64,000 bases of DNA from Polynucleobacter sinensis (GCF_001595985.1 NZ_LOJJ01000005.1:1-64000), one strand, 5' to 3'; shown: positions 33,690 to 43,806, counted from the first letter of the stretch. Made by a program: numbers and translations. Notes: generated from the letters alone by a model not told the origin.

Positions 33690-35453
33690 ATGAATGCTCA
33701 AGACCGTACCGCCCTAAATCGCTTAATTCAGTACCTCAAACCCCATATTGGCTTGATTATTGGCTCTTTATTGGCTATGGCCCTGGTAGCGGGTGCAGAA
33801 ACCTCCATTCCTGCCTTAATGAAGCCTTTGCTCGATAGGGGGTTCACCGGTGAAATGAACGACAAGCTCTGGCAAGTCCCAGTTTTTCTGGTGGGCTTGG
33901 CTTTTGTTCGCGGCATGGCGCAATTTTTATCTAACTATTTGCTTAATCGGGTGATTAATGCAGTTCTGCTCAAGATGCGCATGCAAATGTTTAAGGCCTT
34001 GCTGCATTCAAGCACCACTTTCTTTCAGAAGAATTCGGCATCTAGCCTGATTAATGCCGTAGTTTTTGAAGTGAATAACGCCCTTTCAATTATGGGTAGC
34101 ATGCTTATTAGCCTGGTGCGTGACTCGCTAACGGTAGTGGGATTAATTGGGTACTTGATTTATCTCAATTGGCAACTCACGTTGGTGGTGTTGATGATTT
34201 TCCCAATCATCGCCTTGATCATCGGCCGGATTAATAAACGCTTGCGTTCGCTCAATCGTGAGCAGCAAACAATGACCAGTGAGTTAGCTTACATTGTTGA
34301 AGAGTCGGCAGCGGGCTATAAGATCGTCAAGGTTCATGGCGCGGAAGAGTATGAGATGCGTCGCTTTATGGATAAGGCGGAGCGCCTACGCCAATTTGCT
34401 CTGAAGTCTGCTGTAGCTGGCGGTCTCAATCAGCCGATTACCCAGCTGATCGCATCAATGGCGCTTTCAGTGGTCCTGGTGATTGCCTTGATGCAGTCCG
34501 CAACCGAGGGAACAACGGTTGGTGGTTTTGCGGCCTTTATTACTGCCATGATGTTGGTGATCTCACCGATTAAGCATTTGGCAGATATCAATCAGCCTTT
34601 GCAGCGTGGTCTTACTGCGGCAGAAATGATCTTTTCATTGATGGATCAACCCTTTGAGGAGGACGAGTCTCGCAAGGCAAATATGAAGCCTCTTCAGAGA
34701 GCAAAAGGCGGAATTCGGTTTGAGGATGTAGGTTTTTCATATCAGCAAGAGGCAGGAAGAAAAGATGCTCTTCAGGGCATTAACCTGAATATTCATCCTG
34801 GAGAGGTCGTTGCTTTTGTTGGGCCTTCAGGAGGTGGTAAATCCACCTTGGTTAACCTCTTGCCACGCTTCTTTAAGCCAAGTAGTGGGCATATTTTCTT
34901 GGATGACATTCCATTGGAGGATATTGTGCTCTCCGATGTGCGCAAACAAATTGCGTTTGTGAGTCAAGATGTCATTCTCTTTAACGATACGATTGCCGCT
35001 AATGTGGCGTATGGCGCAGTCGGTCCAGAAGGTATTGATCGTGGCCGTGTGATTGAGGCGCTTGAGGCCGCCAATTTGCTATCCCTCATGAAAGAGTTGC
35101 CAGACGGTATTGATACTCAGATTGGGGATAACGGCAATCGCCTGTCAGGCGGTCAGCGTCAACGATTGGCTATTGCTCGTGCGATTTACAAAGATGCGCC
35201 GATTCTGATTCTTGATGAGGCTACCTCTGCGCTAGATTCTGAGTCCGAACGTCAGGTGCAGGATGCCTTAGAGCGCTTGATGGCCGGTAGAACTACATTA
35301 GTAATAGCACATCGCCTATCGACGATTGAACATGCGGATCGTATTGTGGTTTTGGAGCATGGCCAGGTAATCGAAAATGGATCGCATGAAGACTTGATTA
35401 AGCAAGATGGTTTATATGCCAATCTTCACCGCATTCAGTTCTCAAATGCCTAG
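33690..35453 (+). CDS. msbA: lipid A export ABC transporter MsbA
   Basis: 587 residues from the ATG at 33690; the frame is open from 33540, but that extension lies antisense to the glycosyltransferase gene. Six membrane helices (about 15-310) are followed by an ATPase domain with Walker A GPSGGGKST, signature LSGGQRQRLAIARA, Walker B ILILDEATSAL and the H-loop IAHRLST. It flips core-lipid A across the inner membrane, ahead of LptF/LptG (also in this window) and next to the LPS glycosyltransferases. Confidence 0.93.
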   Translation: MNAQDRTALNRLIQYLKPHIGLIIGSLLAMALVAGAETSIPALMKPLLDRGFTGEMNDKLWQVPVFLVGLAFVRGMAQFLSNYLLNRVINAVLLKMRMQMFKALLHSSTTFFQKNSASSLINAVVFEVNNALSIMGSMLISLVRDSLTVVGLIGYLIYLNWQLTLVVLMIFPIIALIIGRINKRLRSLNREQQTMTSELAYIVEESAAGYKIVKVHGAEEYEMRRFMDKAERLRQFALKSAVAGGLNQPITQLIASMALSVVLVIALMQSATEGTTVGGFAAFITAMMLVISPIKHLADINQPLQRGLTAAEMIFSLMDQPFEEDESRKANMKPLQRAKGGIRFEDVGFSYQQEAGRKDALQGINLNIHPGEVVAFVGPSGGGKSTLVNLLPRFFKPSSGHIFLDDIPLEDIVLSDVRKQIAFVSQDVILFNDTIAANVAYGAVGPEGIDRGRVIEALEAANLLSLMKELPDGIDTQIGDNGNRLSGGQRQRLAIARAIYKDAPILILDEATSALDSESERQVQDALERLMAGRTTLVIAHRLSTIEHADRIVVLEHGQVIENGSHEDLIKQDGLYANLHRIQFSNA

Positions 35454-35467
35454 ATGCTCATGGGCCT

Positions 35468-36931
35468 CTAGCTAAGAACGATGTCGTATTGCTCCTGGCG
35501 GAAGCTACCTTCTGCCTGGAGTTTGATCGGCTTGCTGATGAAATCACCTAGCTGCGCCAAGAATTGATTTTCTTCTTCCAAGAAGAGGTCAATGACATCA
35601 GGGGCCGCTACGATTCTAAATTCTCGAGGATTGAATTGGCGGTGTTCACGCACAATCTCACGCAAAATCTCATAACAAATCGTCTGGGCAGTTTTGACTT
35701 CGCCCTTGCCTTGACAGGTTGGGCACGGTTCGCAGGTAATGTGGGCAAGAGATTCTCTAGTGCGCTTGCGTGTCATCTCCACTAAGCCAAGGGATGAGAA
35801 TTCGCTGACCGAGGTACGCGCATGATCACGTTCTAAATTGCGCTTGAGCTCATGCAAGACGGACTCTTGATGATCTTTGCTCAGCATATCAATGAAATCA
35901 ATAATAATGATGCCGCCTAGATTACGAAGGCGGAGCTGACGTGCAATTGATTGAGCCGCCTCCAAATTTGTTTTAAATACGGTGTCATCCAGATTGCGCG
36001 CGCCGACATAGCTGCCGGTATTCACATCAATAGTAGTCATGGACTCCGTTTGATCGATCATGAGGTAACCGCCGGACTTGAGATCTACTCTTCGACCAAG
36101 TGCTTTATTGATTTCAGCATCTACGTCGAATAAGTCGAATAGAGCGCGCTCACCGCGATGCAGGGTTAGCTTATCCAAAAGATTGGGCATATAGAGCGTG
36201 GCAAAGCTTTTCAACTTTTCAAAGTTCTCGGCAGAATCTACGCGGATTTGGGTAGTTTCTTCTCCGGCAACATCACGCAATACACGTTCCGCCAAGCTGA
36301 GATCTTGATATAGCAAGCTTGGGGCTGATTTGTGATTTACAGCCTCGCGAATTTTTTCCCAGGTCGTACGTAAGTAGTGCATATCGAGCTGCAACTCAGT
36401 ATCGCTTGCATCTTGAGCGCTAGTCCGTACAATAATTCCGCCTTTTTCATCGGCAGGCATGAGTCCTGCTAAGCGAGCTTTAATCGCCTCCCGCTCTTCT
36501 GGCTGATCAATTCTTTGGGAAACACCAATGTATTTTTCTGTAGCGATATCAGTGCCTGCCGGGGGTAGATACACCAAATTACGCCCTGCAATGCTGAGTT
36601 GCGTGGTGAGGCGAGCACCTTTTGTTCCTAATGGATCTTTGAGTACTTGTACTAAAACATTTTGCCCTTCAAAGAGCAGTTTTTCGATCTGTGCTTGGGG
36701 ATTATTTTGGGTGATATCGGCTACATGCATAAATGCTGTTCGCTCTAGACCGATTTCAATAAACGCTGATTGCATTCCAGGAAGTACGCGTGCCACTTTG
36801 GCGAGGTAGATATTGCCAACAATCCCGCGCTGGCGGGTGCGTTCAATCTGGAGCTCTTGAACAGCGCCTTGCTGAATGAGCGCCACCCGAGTTTCCTGTG
36901 GGGTGATATTAATCAGAATTTCTTCATTCAT
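35468..36931 (-). CDS. rng: ribonuclease G
   Basis: 487 residues, the usual RNase G length. An S1-like RNA-binding domain is N-terminal (GIVGNIYLAKVARVLPGMQSA). The catalytic Asp motifs IDVNTGSYVG and IDFIDML follow, then the zinc-link CEPCPTCQGKGEV. RNase G matures the 5' end of 16S rRNA and helps to decay some mRNAs. It lacks the long C-terminal scaffold of RNase E. Its ATG overlaps the maf stop by four bases. The run yebC-purD-hemF-nadD-rsfS-rlmH-maf-rng is all on the minus strand. Confidence 0.94.
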   Translation of the reverse strand: MNEEILINITPQETRVALIQQGAVQELQIERTRQRGIVGNIYLAKVARVLPGMQSAFIEIGLERTAFMHVADITQNNPQAQIEKLLFEGQNVLVQVLKDPLGTKGARLTTQLSIAGRNLVYLPPAGTDIATEKYIGVSQRIDQPEEREAIKARLAGLMPADEKGGIIVRTSAQDASDTELQLDMHYLRTTWEKIREAVNHKSAPSLLYQDLSLAERVLRDVAGEETTQIRVDSAENFEKLKSFATLYMPNLLDKLTLHRGERALFDLFDVDAEINKALGRRVDLKSGGYLMIDQTESMTTIDVNTGSYVGARNLDDTVFKTNLEAAQSIARQLRLRNLGGIIIIDFIDMLSKDHQESVLHELKRNLERDHARTSVSEFSSLGLVEMTRKRTRESLAHITCEPCPTCQGKGEVKTAQTICYEILREIVREHRQFNPREFRIVAAPDVIDLFLEEENQFLAQLGDFISKPIKLQAEGSFRQEQYDIVLS

Positions 36932-37551
36932 ATGCGGGTAACTTTGGCGAAATCCAATAATTGGCTTGCTTCATAAATAGGTAATCCCATGATACCGCTA
37001 TAGCTACCCTTAATTGAGGGAATGAAGGCGCCACCACGCCCCTGAATTCCGTAGGCTCCAGCCTTGCCAAACGGTTCGCCACTAGCGATGTAGTTTGTGA
37101 TTTGTTCTTTAGACAGATGGGCAAATTGCACTTCTGAAACCTGCACCAAGAAGAGGGGATTTGTTTTTTGGTCAACCGTTAATACAAGAGCGGTCAGGAC
37201 TTCATGGGTCTTCCCGCTGAGCATTTCTAAAATACGCTCGGCATCTTGTGAGTTGCTCGGTTTTCCTAGAATTTCACCATCAGGATGGTTGGGTAGACTC
37301 ACTGTAGTGTCTGCGCACAAAATCGGGGCCCAAGGCTTTCCACTTGCTTGCCAACGTTTTAGCGCAATTGCGCTTTTGACAAAAGTGACGCGCTGCACAT
37401 AATCGCGCGCTTTTTCATTGGGTAATGGAGTCTCAATTGCTTCGGTATCTTCACCTGCTGGCGCAACGAGCATTTCAAACTGCACACCAATTTGTTTGAG
37501 TAATTCTTGGCGTCGCGGACTTTGTGAGGCAAGGTAAATGTGGGAATACAT
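36928..37551 (-). CDS. maf: Maf family nucleotide pyrophosphatase (dTTP/UTP type)
   Basis: 207 residues. The N-terminal LASQSPRRQELLKQIG substrate loop and GKAGAYGIQGRGG are typical of the YhdE subgroup, which hydrolyses dTTP, UTP and modified nucleotides such as m5UTP. E. coli yhdE also lies beside rng. It follows rlmH by seven bases. Confidence 0.92.
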   Translation of the reverse strand: MYSHIYLASQSPRRQELLKQIGVQFEMLVAPAGEDTEAIETPLPNEKARDYVQRVTFVKSAIALKRWQASGKPWAPILCADTTVSLPNHPDGEILGKPSNSQDAERILEMLSGKTHEVLTALVLTVDQKTNPLFLVQVSEVQFAHLSKEQITNYIASGEPFGKAGAYGIQGRGGAFIPSIKGSYSGIMGLPIYEASQLLDFAKVTRI

Positions 37552-37558
37552 GTCAAGC

Positions 37559-38002
37559 TTACTCTCGATGATAGGGGTGGCCCTGCAAAATTGTCCAAGC
37601 GCGATATAGTTGCTCTACCAATAAGACTCTGGCCATGGCATGGGGCAGGGTGAGGCTAGATAAGCGCCACATTGCTTGCGCACCCTCTTTGAGGCTTGCG
37701 TCTAAGCCATCGGCGCCACCGATTAAAAAGGTGATATCAAAACCTTCTTGTCGCCAATTTGCTAGCTGCGTGGAGAGGTTCTGAGTAGTTTGATCTTTAC
37801 CACGCTCATCAAGTGCAATGACGCGAGATCCTTTGGGAATAGCGGCAGCAATTTTGATCGCTTCTTTAGCGGGCGTGAGATCGGGTTTGATTTCTTTGAT
37901 CTCAATACTGCAATCAGCTGGCATACGTTTGACGTAATCGTGTGTGGCTGTAGCCACCCAGTCTGGCATTTTGTGCCCAACAGAAACGATGGTTAAGCGC
38001 AT
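37559..38002 (-). CDS. rlmH: 23S rRNA pseudouridine-1915 N3-methyltransferase RlmH
   Basis: 147 residues, slightly shorter than the E. coli enzyme (155). A SPOUT methyltransferase: the SAM-binding knot is formed by LIGGADGLD and the C-terminal [22 protein letters not shown]. It methylates pseudouridine 1915 in helix 69 of 23S rRNA in the whole ribosome. It is nine bases downstream of rsfS, the usual partner. Confidence 0.94.
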   Translation of the reverse strand: MRLTIVSVGHKMPDWVATATHDYVKRMPADCSIEIKEIKPDLTPAKEAIKIAAAIPKGSRVIALDERGKDQTTQNLSTQLANWRQEGFDITFLIGGADGLDASLKEGAQAMWRLSSLTLPHAMARVLLVEQLYRAWTILQGHPYHRE

Positions 38003-38011
38003 GCCTGAAAA

Positions 38012-38404
38012 TTACTCTTCGTCGTCTTCAGGTTCGCTGGCTTTAGCTAAACCCTTGTCAGCCGCTAATTTCACGCGTACAGGTTTTGCTCCCCACATGC
38101 CTTCAAGTTGATAGTAAGCGCGCAAAGCAGGTTGCAGAATATGAACTACGATATCGCCGCAATCAACTAAGACCCATTCTCCGGTTTCGAGTCCCTCTAC
38201 AGAGATGACTTCTCCACCTTTGGCGTTAACTGCTTCTTTAACCGACATTGCTAGCGAGCGTGTTTGGCGATTGCTAGAGCCAGTTGCAATAATGACGCGA
38301 TCAAATAATTCACTAAGTTTTGTAGTGTCGTAAACGCGAATGTCTTGCGCCTTAACATCTTCTAAGGCGTCAATCACAACGCGCTGTAATTTTTTTAAGT
38401 CCAT
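38012..38404 (-). CDS. rsfS: ribosome silencing factor RsfS
   Basis: 130 residues with the family core (DIRVYDTTKLSELFDRVIIATG, SSNRQTRSLA, WVLVDCGDIVVHIL). It binds L14 on the large subunit and blocks subunit joining in starvation. The C-terminus carries a Lys/acidic extension (ASEPEDDEE). It lies 51 bases after nadD and before rlmH, an order widely conserved. Confidence 0.94.
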   Translation of the reverse strand: MDLKKLQRVVIDALEDVKAQDIRVYDTTKLSELFDRVIIATGSSNRQTRSLAMSVKEAVNAKGGEVISVEGLETGEWVLVDCGDIVVHILQPALRAYYQLEGMWGAKPVRVKLAADKGLAKASEPEDDEE

Positions 38405-38455
38405 ATTTTCTTTACTATTTTTGAGATATTTGAATTAAGGGTGATCTTAGCCTGA

Positions 38456-39178
38456 TTACTTGTATAAGCCTAGATTTGTAATGATTTCGAGGACATGTGA
38501 AGGGATTTGCTCGGATGCAATGGTCTCGCGCGCCGCGCTCTTCAGTTGATTGCGCAAATGAGTTGAGGAAAGATCTACCGCGAGGGTCTTATCCACATAT
38601 ATGTGGCCAAATGCGCTGTTTTCAAGGGTGTTGGTATCGGCACACTGATGTTTATTGAGTAATTCAGTGATTTCTTTAGAAATCTCGCTTGAGAGTTCGT
38701 GGTGGGGTCTACTAGCTACTGCAAAATTGACGTAGTTCAGCAATTGATCCCAAGAATTCCATGTAGGAAGGTTGATGAGTGAATCTGCCCCCATTAACCA
38801 AATTAAGTTTGCGCTAGGTCCAAAGCGCTCTCTTAAAGCCTTGGCTGTATCAATAGCGTAGCTGGGGCCAGATCGATCAATTTCGATGCGATCGATTCCA
38901 ATTTGTGTGGCGATCTTGAGATAGAGAAAGGCTCTTGCCAAATCAATACCTGCCGCCTCGGTGAGCCGAAAGCGCACTTCTGCAGAGGTAATCAAAGCGC
39001 TTTTTTGCCAGGGCGTGCCACTTGGAATAAGTAAGAGCTCGTCTAAATGCAAAATCTTTGCAAAATGGGTGGCTAGTTTGAGGTGGCCCAGGTGAGGGGG
39101 ATCAAAGGTTCCTCCCAGAATGCCAATTTTTTTTGGGGTATCCAAATTGAGTGAGACCAATTTAGGCCAGCCAATCAC
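38456..39178 (-). CDS. nadD: nicotinate-mononucleotide adenylyltransferase NadD
   Basis: 240 residues. [18 protein letters not shown] is the nucleotidyltransferase HxGH region, and [10 protein letters not shown] is the C-terminal ISSTxxR motif. It makes nicotinic acid adenine dinucleotide in NAD synthesis. The frame's first ATG at 39178 overlaps hemF by 17 bases; a GTG six codons on (in KLVSLNL) is another possible start. Confidence 0.92.
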   Translation of the reverse strand: MIGWPKLVSLNLDTPKKIGILGGTFDPPHLGHLKLATHFAKILHLDELLLIPSGTPWQKSALITSAEVRFRLTEAAGIDLARAFLYLKIATQIGIDRIEIDRSGPSYAIDTAKALRERFGPSANLIWLMGADSLINLPTWNSWDQLLNYVNFAVASRPHHELSSEISKEITELLNKHQCADTNTLENSAFGHIYVDKTLAVDLSSTHLRNQLKSAARETIASEQIPSHVLEIITNLGLYK

Positions 39179-40115
39179 GAGGCTTAAGATAGTGATCGTA
39201 AAGTTTGGCTTCAGGAGTGCCAGGCTTAGGTTGCCAGTTGTACCACCATTGCACTACTGGCGGCATCGACATCAAAATCGATTCTGTACGACCGCCCGAG
39301 TGCAGACCAAAGATTGTGCCGCGATCGAAAATGAGGTTGTATTCCACATAACGGCCACGACGGTATTCCTGGAAAGATTTTTCTTCGGGCGTAAAAGGTG
39401 CTTGATAGCGTCGTTCCACAATCGGAAGGTAAGCATTAATAAATGCATCACCGACTGCGCGAGTCATCGCGAAGCTTTGCTCAAATCCCAGCTGATTAAA
39501 GTCATCAAAGAAAACGCCGCCAATACCACGGGGCTCTTCACGATGCTTTAAATAAAAATACTCATCACACCATTTTTTAAAATGCGGATAGAGGTCTTCC
39601 CCAAATGGATCTAATGCATCTTTCGCTGTTTGATGAAAGTGTCTGCAGTCCTCATCAAAGCCGTAATAGGGCGTTAAATCAAAGCCGCCGCCAAACCACC
39701 ATACTGGCTCTTTACCTGGGGCTTGAGCAATAAAGCAGCGCACATTCATGTGGGTGGTCGGAACCTTAGGATTGTTTGGGTGAAATACTAAAGAGACTCC
39801 CATGGCCTCAAAGCTACGTCCGGCTACTTCAGGGCGGTGATGCGACGCTGAAGGTGGCATTTGATCTCCGCGGACATGCGAGAAGCCAACCCCACCTTTT
39901 TCCAGAATATGACCGCCATCCAAAATACAGGTTCGACCATATCCTTTGAGCTTGCTGTCTTCTGGCTTGTGCCATTCATCCGCAACAAAGGTCTTGCCGT
40001 CTAAGGCGCTCATTGCGCTCGTAATGCGATCTTGCAGCCCTAAGAAGTAATCTTTTAAGGCGGCAATATCAATCTGGGTATGTTGTATGTCGGACAAGGG
40101 TGACAGTTTTCTCAA
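39162..40115 (-). CDS. hemF: oxygen-dependent coproporphyrinogen III oxidase HemF
   Basis: 317 residues. Conserved segments include [29 protein letters not shown], and [22 protein letters not shown] near the C-terminus. It makes two oxidative decarboxylations that convert coproporphyrinogen III to protoporphyrinogen IX in haem synthesis. It needs O2, consistent with an aerobic host. It follows purD by 13 bases. Confidence 0.95.
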   Translation of the reverse strand: MRKLSPLSDIQHTQIDIAALKDYFLGLQDRITSAMSALDGKTFVADEWHKPEDSKLKGYGRTCILDGGHILEKGGVGFSHVRGDQMPPSASHHRPEVAGRSFEAMGVSLVFHPNNPKVPTTHMNVRCFIAQAPGKEPVWWFGGGFDLTPYYGFDEDCRHFHQTAKDALDPFGEDLYPHFKKWCDEYFYLKHREEPRGIGGVFFDDFNQLGFEQSFAMTRAVGDAFINAYLPIVERRYQAPFTPEEKSFQEYRRGRYVEYNLIFDRGTIFGLHSGGRTESILMSMPPVVQWWYNWQPKPGTPEAKLYDHYLKPRDWLA

Positions 40116-40128
40116 TATCTAAATCGTG

Positions 40129-41406
40129 TTATTTAACCGCGCGATAGCCAATATCCTTGCGATATTGCATGCCATCAAACTGAATTTTGTCGATCGCTTC
40201 GTATGCTTTGTGTTGTGCGCCGCGCACAGTATCTGCCAGTCCCACCACACACAGTACGCGACCGCCTGATGTGAGTAACTTCCCATCTTGTAACTTTGTG
40301 CCGGCATGGAAGGTTAATTGGTCTTCTGTATCTGCAGGAATGCCGGTAATGACATCGCCATTGCGCGGGGTATCGGGGTAGTTATGGGCCGCGAGTACTA
40401 CTCCCAGGGCAGTGCGACGATCCCAATCTAGCTCGATTTCATTAAGCTTGCCATCTACCGCATGGTCAAGGGCTTTGACTAAATCACTTCTCAGGCGTGC
40501 CATGATGGGTTGTGTTTCAGGATCACCCATACGGCAATTGAATTCTAGGGTCTTTAATTTTCCGTCTGGAGAAATCATCAGCCCTGCGTACAAAAATCCT
40601 GTATATGGAATGCCGTCAGCCTCCATGCCTTTTACCGTTGGAATAATCACTTCACGTAATGCGCGTGCATGAATTTCAGGTGTTACCACTGGCGCAGGGG
40701 AGTATGCACCCATGCCCCCAGTGTTGGGGCCTTGATCGGCGTCTAGTAGGCGCTTGTGATCTTGACTCGTTGCCAGGGCTAAAACATTTTTTCCGTCTAC
40801 CAAAACAATAAAGCTCGCTTCTTCGCCCGTCAGAAACTCTTCAATCACTACGCGCGCACCTGCATTACCAAATTTATTGTCCGCCAGCATCATGTCGATG
40901 GCTGCATGCGCTTCTGCAAGCGTCATAGCTACTACAACCCCTTTACCTGCGGCTAGCCCATCAGCCTTAATCACAATGGGCGCACCTTTAGAGTCAATGT
41001 AGGCGTGGGCTTCTAGAGCGTTGGAGAAGGTTTGGTAATCCGCAGTAGGGATACCATGACGCTTCATAAATGCCTTAGAAAAATCTTTTGAGGACTCTAA
41101 TTGGGCTGCCAACTGTGTTGGTCCAAAAATGCGTAAGCCATTGCTGCGAAACACATCCACAATGCCAGCGGCCAAGGGTGCCTCTGGACCGACTACTGTT
41201 AAGTGAATTTTTTCTCTTTTAGCAAAGTCCGCTAATTCTTGAAGATCGGTAATCGGCAAGTTTTCGATAGTGGCAGGAGTTTTTTTAGCGGTCGCGGTGC
41301 CACCATTTCCTGGTGCAACATACACTGTTTGCACTTGAGGCGATTGCGCTAATTTCCAAGCTAGAGCGTGTTCGCGACCACCGGATCCGATTAAAAGAAT
41401 TTTCAT
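40129..41406 (-). CDS. purD: phosphoribosylamine-glycine ligase PurD
   Basis: 425 residues, the normal length. The N-terminal Rossmann part has LLIGSGGREHALAWKLAQS, and the ATP-grasp core has IVIKADGLAAGKGVVVA and LEFNCRMGDPETQPIM. It makes GAR, the second step of purine synthesis. It is 50 bases downstream of yebC. Confidence 0.96.
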   Translation of the reverse strand: MKILLIGSGGREHALAWKLAQSPQVQTVYVAPGNGGTATAKKTPATIENLPITDLQELADFAKREKIHLTVVGPEAPLAAGIVDVFRSNGLRIFGPTQLAAQLESSKDFSKAFMKRHGIPTADYQTFSNALEAHAYIDSKGAPIVIKADGLAAGKGVVVAMTLAEAHAAIDMMLADNKFGNAGARVVIEEFLTGEEASFIVLVDGKNVLALATSQDHKRLLDADQGPNTGGMGAYSPAPVVTPEIHARALREVIIPTVKGMEADGIPYTGFLYAGLMISPDGKLKTLEFNCRMGDPETQPIMARLRSDLVKALDHAVDGKLNEIELDWDRRTALGVVLAAHNYPDTPRNGDVITGIPADTEDQLTFHAGTKLQDGKLLTSGGRVLCVVGLADTVRGAQHKAYEAIDKIQFDGMQYRKDIGYRAVK

Positions 41407-41456
41407 AGCGAGCTAAATTAAAAGATAAATAAAAAATGGTTTAAATATGCGGCCAA

Positions 41457-42176
41457 TTACAGTGAGGCATTTGTAAAGACTTCTTGGACATCATCTAAGT
41501 TCTCAAGGGCGTCGAGCAGTTTTTGCATGCTCTCAGCTTGTTCGCCTTCAAGCGCAATTTCTGTTTCTGGGCGCATTGCCACAGTAGCTAACTCTGCCTT
41601 AAGCCCGGCTTTAGTGATGGCATCTTGCACTTTGGAAAAGTCTGGCACCGGCGTTAACACCTCAAGTGATCCGTCATCATGAGTAATCACATCTTCTGCG
41701 CCAGCGTCCAAAGCAACTTCCATGAGTTGATCTTCGCTCGTCCCTGGCGCAAATAACATTTGTCCGCAATGTTTGAAAAGGAATGCCACAGAACCCTCAG
41801 TGCCCATGTTGCCACCATTCTTGTTGAATGCATGACGTACTTCAGCAACGGTGCGGGTACGATTATCGGTAAGGCAATCCACAATAATGGCTGCACCATT
41901 AATGCCATAACCTTCGTAGCGGATTTCTTCGTAATTTACGCCCTCTAGAGAACCAGTGCCGCGTTGGATAGCGCGTTGCACATTGTCATTGGGCATATTC
42001 GCATCTTTGGCCTTATCGATTGCTAGGCGCAGACGAGGGTTCGTGGCAACGTCTCCGCCACCTAATTTAGCGGCAACAGTGATTTCTTTGATGAGTTTGG
42101 TCCATATCTTTCCGCGCTTTTCGTCTTGACGTCCTTTGCGGTGTTGAATATTGGCCCATTTCGAATGGCCGGCCAT
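41457..42176 (-). CDS. yebC: YebC/PmpR family protein
   Basis: 239 residues, with [20 protein letters not shown], the strictly conserved start. The three-domain family binds DNA in some studies and helps ribosomes at proline stretches in others; the E. coli role is still debated. It is first in the minus-strand run and divergent from tRNA-Leu. Confidence 0.93.
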   Translation of the reverse strand: MAGHSKWANIQHRKGRQDEKRGKIWTKLIKEITVAAKLGGGDVATNPRLRLAIDKAKDANMPNDNVQRAIQRGTGSLEGVNYEEIRYEGYGINGAAIIVDCLTDNRTRTVAEVRHAFNKNGGNMGTEGSVAFLFKHCGQMLFAPGTSEDQLMEVALDAGAEDVITHDDGSLEVLTPVPDFSKVQDAITKAGLKAELATVAMRPETEIALEGEQAESMQKLLDALENLDDVQEVFTNASL

Positions 42177-42317
42177 ACGGGTAATTCCTTCTCATAATTT
42201 GGCTTGAAGACCTCATTTTAAGGGCTTCTGGAGGCAAGAATGGGGGTCCCCCCACTTTTTTTGTTACACTCTCAGCTCTTAGTTTGCTTCAATGCAGTTT
42301 TTCCACTGCAAACACCT

Positions 42318-42402
42318 GCCTCGGTGATGGAATTGGTAGACGTGCCGGACTCAAAATCCGGTGCCGCAAGGCGTGGCGGTTCGAGTCCGCCCCGAGGCAC
42401 CA
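42318..42402 (+). tRNA. tRNA-Leu(CAA)
   Basis: An 85-base class II tRNA: acceptor GCCTCGG, D arm with GGTAGACG, anticodon loop CTCAAAA (anticodon CAA), long variable arm (TGCCGCAAGGCG), T loop TTCGAGT, and encoded CCA. The last 16 bases plus the next T recur at 47903-47919, so this gene is the integration site of element C. Confidence 0.97.
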
Positions 42403-42403
42403 T
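42387..42403. repeat. att copy at tRNA-Leu, left end of element C
   Basis: The 17-base sequence CCGCCCCGAGGCACCAT, at the tRNA 3' end, is repeated exactly at 47903-47919. The two copies bound 5.5 kb of accessory DNA with an integrase at the far end. Confidence 0.85.
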
Positions 42404-42653
42404 GTACTATTTTCTGTAGTACTTCATACACTCGAAATCCTATGTAATTAAAGGCTTCCAAGCCCACTGTATCAAATCTGTAAACTCCCGTCTATTGATT
42501 TGTACATAATTTTGTACATAAACTGAGTATTCGCATCTGCCCTATGGGGGGTGGGGTGTACGTTTGCTGCATATATTCCAGCAGCATCATAGATTCAGAA
42601 AAAAGCTAATTGAGTAATGAAAGAGCCATTATTTGAAAGATTCGGCTGCTGAA

Positions 42654-42932
42654 CTACTTCAGGCTATATCTTCTAAAGCACTGGTCAATCTGTGCATCCC
42701 TCATCTTATTGATGTCATTTGCAATAAATGGGTTTAAGTCACATCTCGGAGCTTTCTTATCCGAAGAACACTTTTCATCCCATAACCTAGAGGCAATTTC
42801 ATTCGTGCTGTCGAGACAGTCATCAAGCCTGTATTCCCTGTAGAAATAGATAGCAAGCAATATCACCACTACCGCCACTATGAATAACTTAAACCAGTTG
42901 CCCGCAATAAAGCCTTTAGATGCTTCACTCAT
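42654..42932 (-). CDS. small membrane protein (92 aa)
   Basis: One strong membrane helix (FKLFIVAVVVILLAIYF, about residues 14-30) is followed by a charged domain with four Cys residues (DDCLDS, EKCSSD, PRCDLN, DQCFRR). If the Cys-containing part is periplasmic, it may hold two disulfides. No family is recognised. It is the first gene inside element C, with about 250 bases of non-coding DNA between it and the tRNA. Confidence 0.55.
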   Translation of the reverse strand: MSEASKGFIAGNWFKLFIVAVVVILLAIYFYREYRLDDCLDSTNEIASRLWDEKCSSDKKAPRCDLNPFIANDINKMRDAQIDQCFRRYSLK

Positions 42933-43030
42933 GAGTATGTCTTTCAGAATTGACTATCAATAACCTAATCCTAACATTGACTATGAGTGGATTTAGAATA
43001 ATTCCAATACATATAACTAAGGGATAGAGT

Positions 43031-43186
43031 ATGGACAACATTGTTGGTTTAATCATTGCACTTGGCATCATGCTTCTCTTTTTCCTGCTGGGCAGGGAGC
43101 TGGTTTGCTGGTATTTCAAAATCAATAAAACAGTAGAGCTACTGGAGGAAATTAGAGATTCACTGAAAAATAAGACCCAGCAATGA
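43031..43186 (+). CDS. small membrane protein (51 aa)
   Basis: ATG at 43031 follows GGGATAGAG, and the 51-codon frame ends in TGA overlapping the next gene's ATG (ATGA at 43183), which supports real translation. The product has one membrane helix (NIVGLIIALGIMLLFFLLG) and a charged amphipathic tail (TVELLEEIRDSLKNK). No family is recognised; such single-helix proteins occur in phage and mobile elements. Confidence 0.55.
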   Translation: MDNIVGLIIALGIMLLFFLLGRELVCWYFKINKTVELLEEIRDSLKNKTQQ

Positions 43187-43569
43187 AGAAGCAAGACGGC
43201 TTTCTCTATATCCTCCGCCATCCATGTCGTGTTTTTTCAGACTATGGGGTAGGAGATGATGAATACCTATTCAAAATTGGTGTCACAACTAGAACGGTCA
43301 ATATTCGTTTAAAGCAGCACAACACAGACTTTAAAAAACATGCTGGAAAGGTGGTTCAGGAAACTGGGCAACTATGGGAAGTGCATGAGGTTTACTCTGT
43401 GCAAAATGTGTATGTGGCGGAAAGTATATTTTGGAAAAATACTAAATTTGCCGACATACCTTTTATGGGTGGTGTAGAAATCATAGCCATGAAGTCTGAG
43501 GAAGTGCAGCAGGCAATAGATGTTGTTTTAAAGCTTTCTACTGGTGCATCCAGAATGGAGTCTTGGTAA
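43183..43569 (+). CDS. GIY-YIG-like (T5orf172/MUG113) nuclease-fold protein
   Basis: 128 residues. The pattern GFLYILRHP followed by YLFKIGVTTRTVNIRLKQHN corresponds to the GIY...YIG strands and the Arg-helix of the T5orf172/MUG113 branch of GIY-YIG nucleases. VAESIFWKN is the helix expected to supply a Glu. These proteins are often carried by phages and mobile elements, but their substrate is usually unknown. The gene is translationally coupled to the 51-residue membrane protein. Confidence 0.72.
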   Translation: MKKQDGFLYILRHPCRVFSDYGVGDDEYLFKIGVTTRTVNIRLKQHNTDFKKHAGKVVQETGQLWEVHEVYSVQNVYVAESIFWKNTKFADIPFMGGVEIIAMKSEEVQQAIDVVLKLSTGASRMESW

Positions 43570-43578
43570 TCCCAAAAA

Positions 43579-43806
43579 CTATTTCTTTTTAATTAGGTCT
43601 TTAATCTCAACCTGCAGAATTTCGGCAATTCTAGATAAAACCAAAAGGGATGGATTTGCTATCCCCCTTTCAACCTTGCTAATGTACGTCCTGTCTATGT
43701 CGCATTGAAAGGCTAAATCCTCCTGCGATAAGCCAATATTTTTCCTGAGAGACCTTACGTTCTTAGCTAGTAACCCCAAAAGCTGCTTATTTCGGTCAGT
43801 TTTCAT
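43579..43806 (-). CDS. Xre/Cro family regulator (75 aa)
   Basis: 75 residues, almost all one helix-turn-helix domain (RSLRKNIGLSQEDLAFQCDI and RTYISKVERGIANPS). It probably represses promoters in element C, as in phages and integrative elements. It converges on the GIY-YIG-like gene nine bases away and is divergent from the small secreted peptide genes. Confidence 0.88.
   Translation of the reverse strand: MKTDRNKQLLGLLAKNVRSLRKNIGLSQEDLAFQCDIDRTYISKVERGIANPSLLVLSRIAEILQVEIKDLIKKK

Noticed and set aside
42925..43221. 98-codon minus-strand frame
   Set aside because: It is antisense to the 51-aa gene, which has a ribosome site and ATGA coupling; the minus frame has low-complexity Ser/Ile/Leu content.
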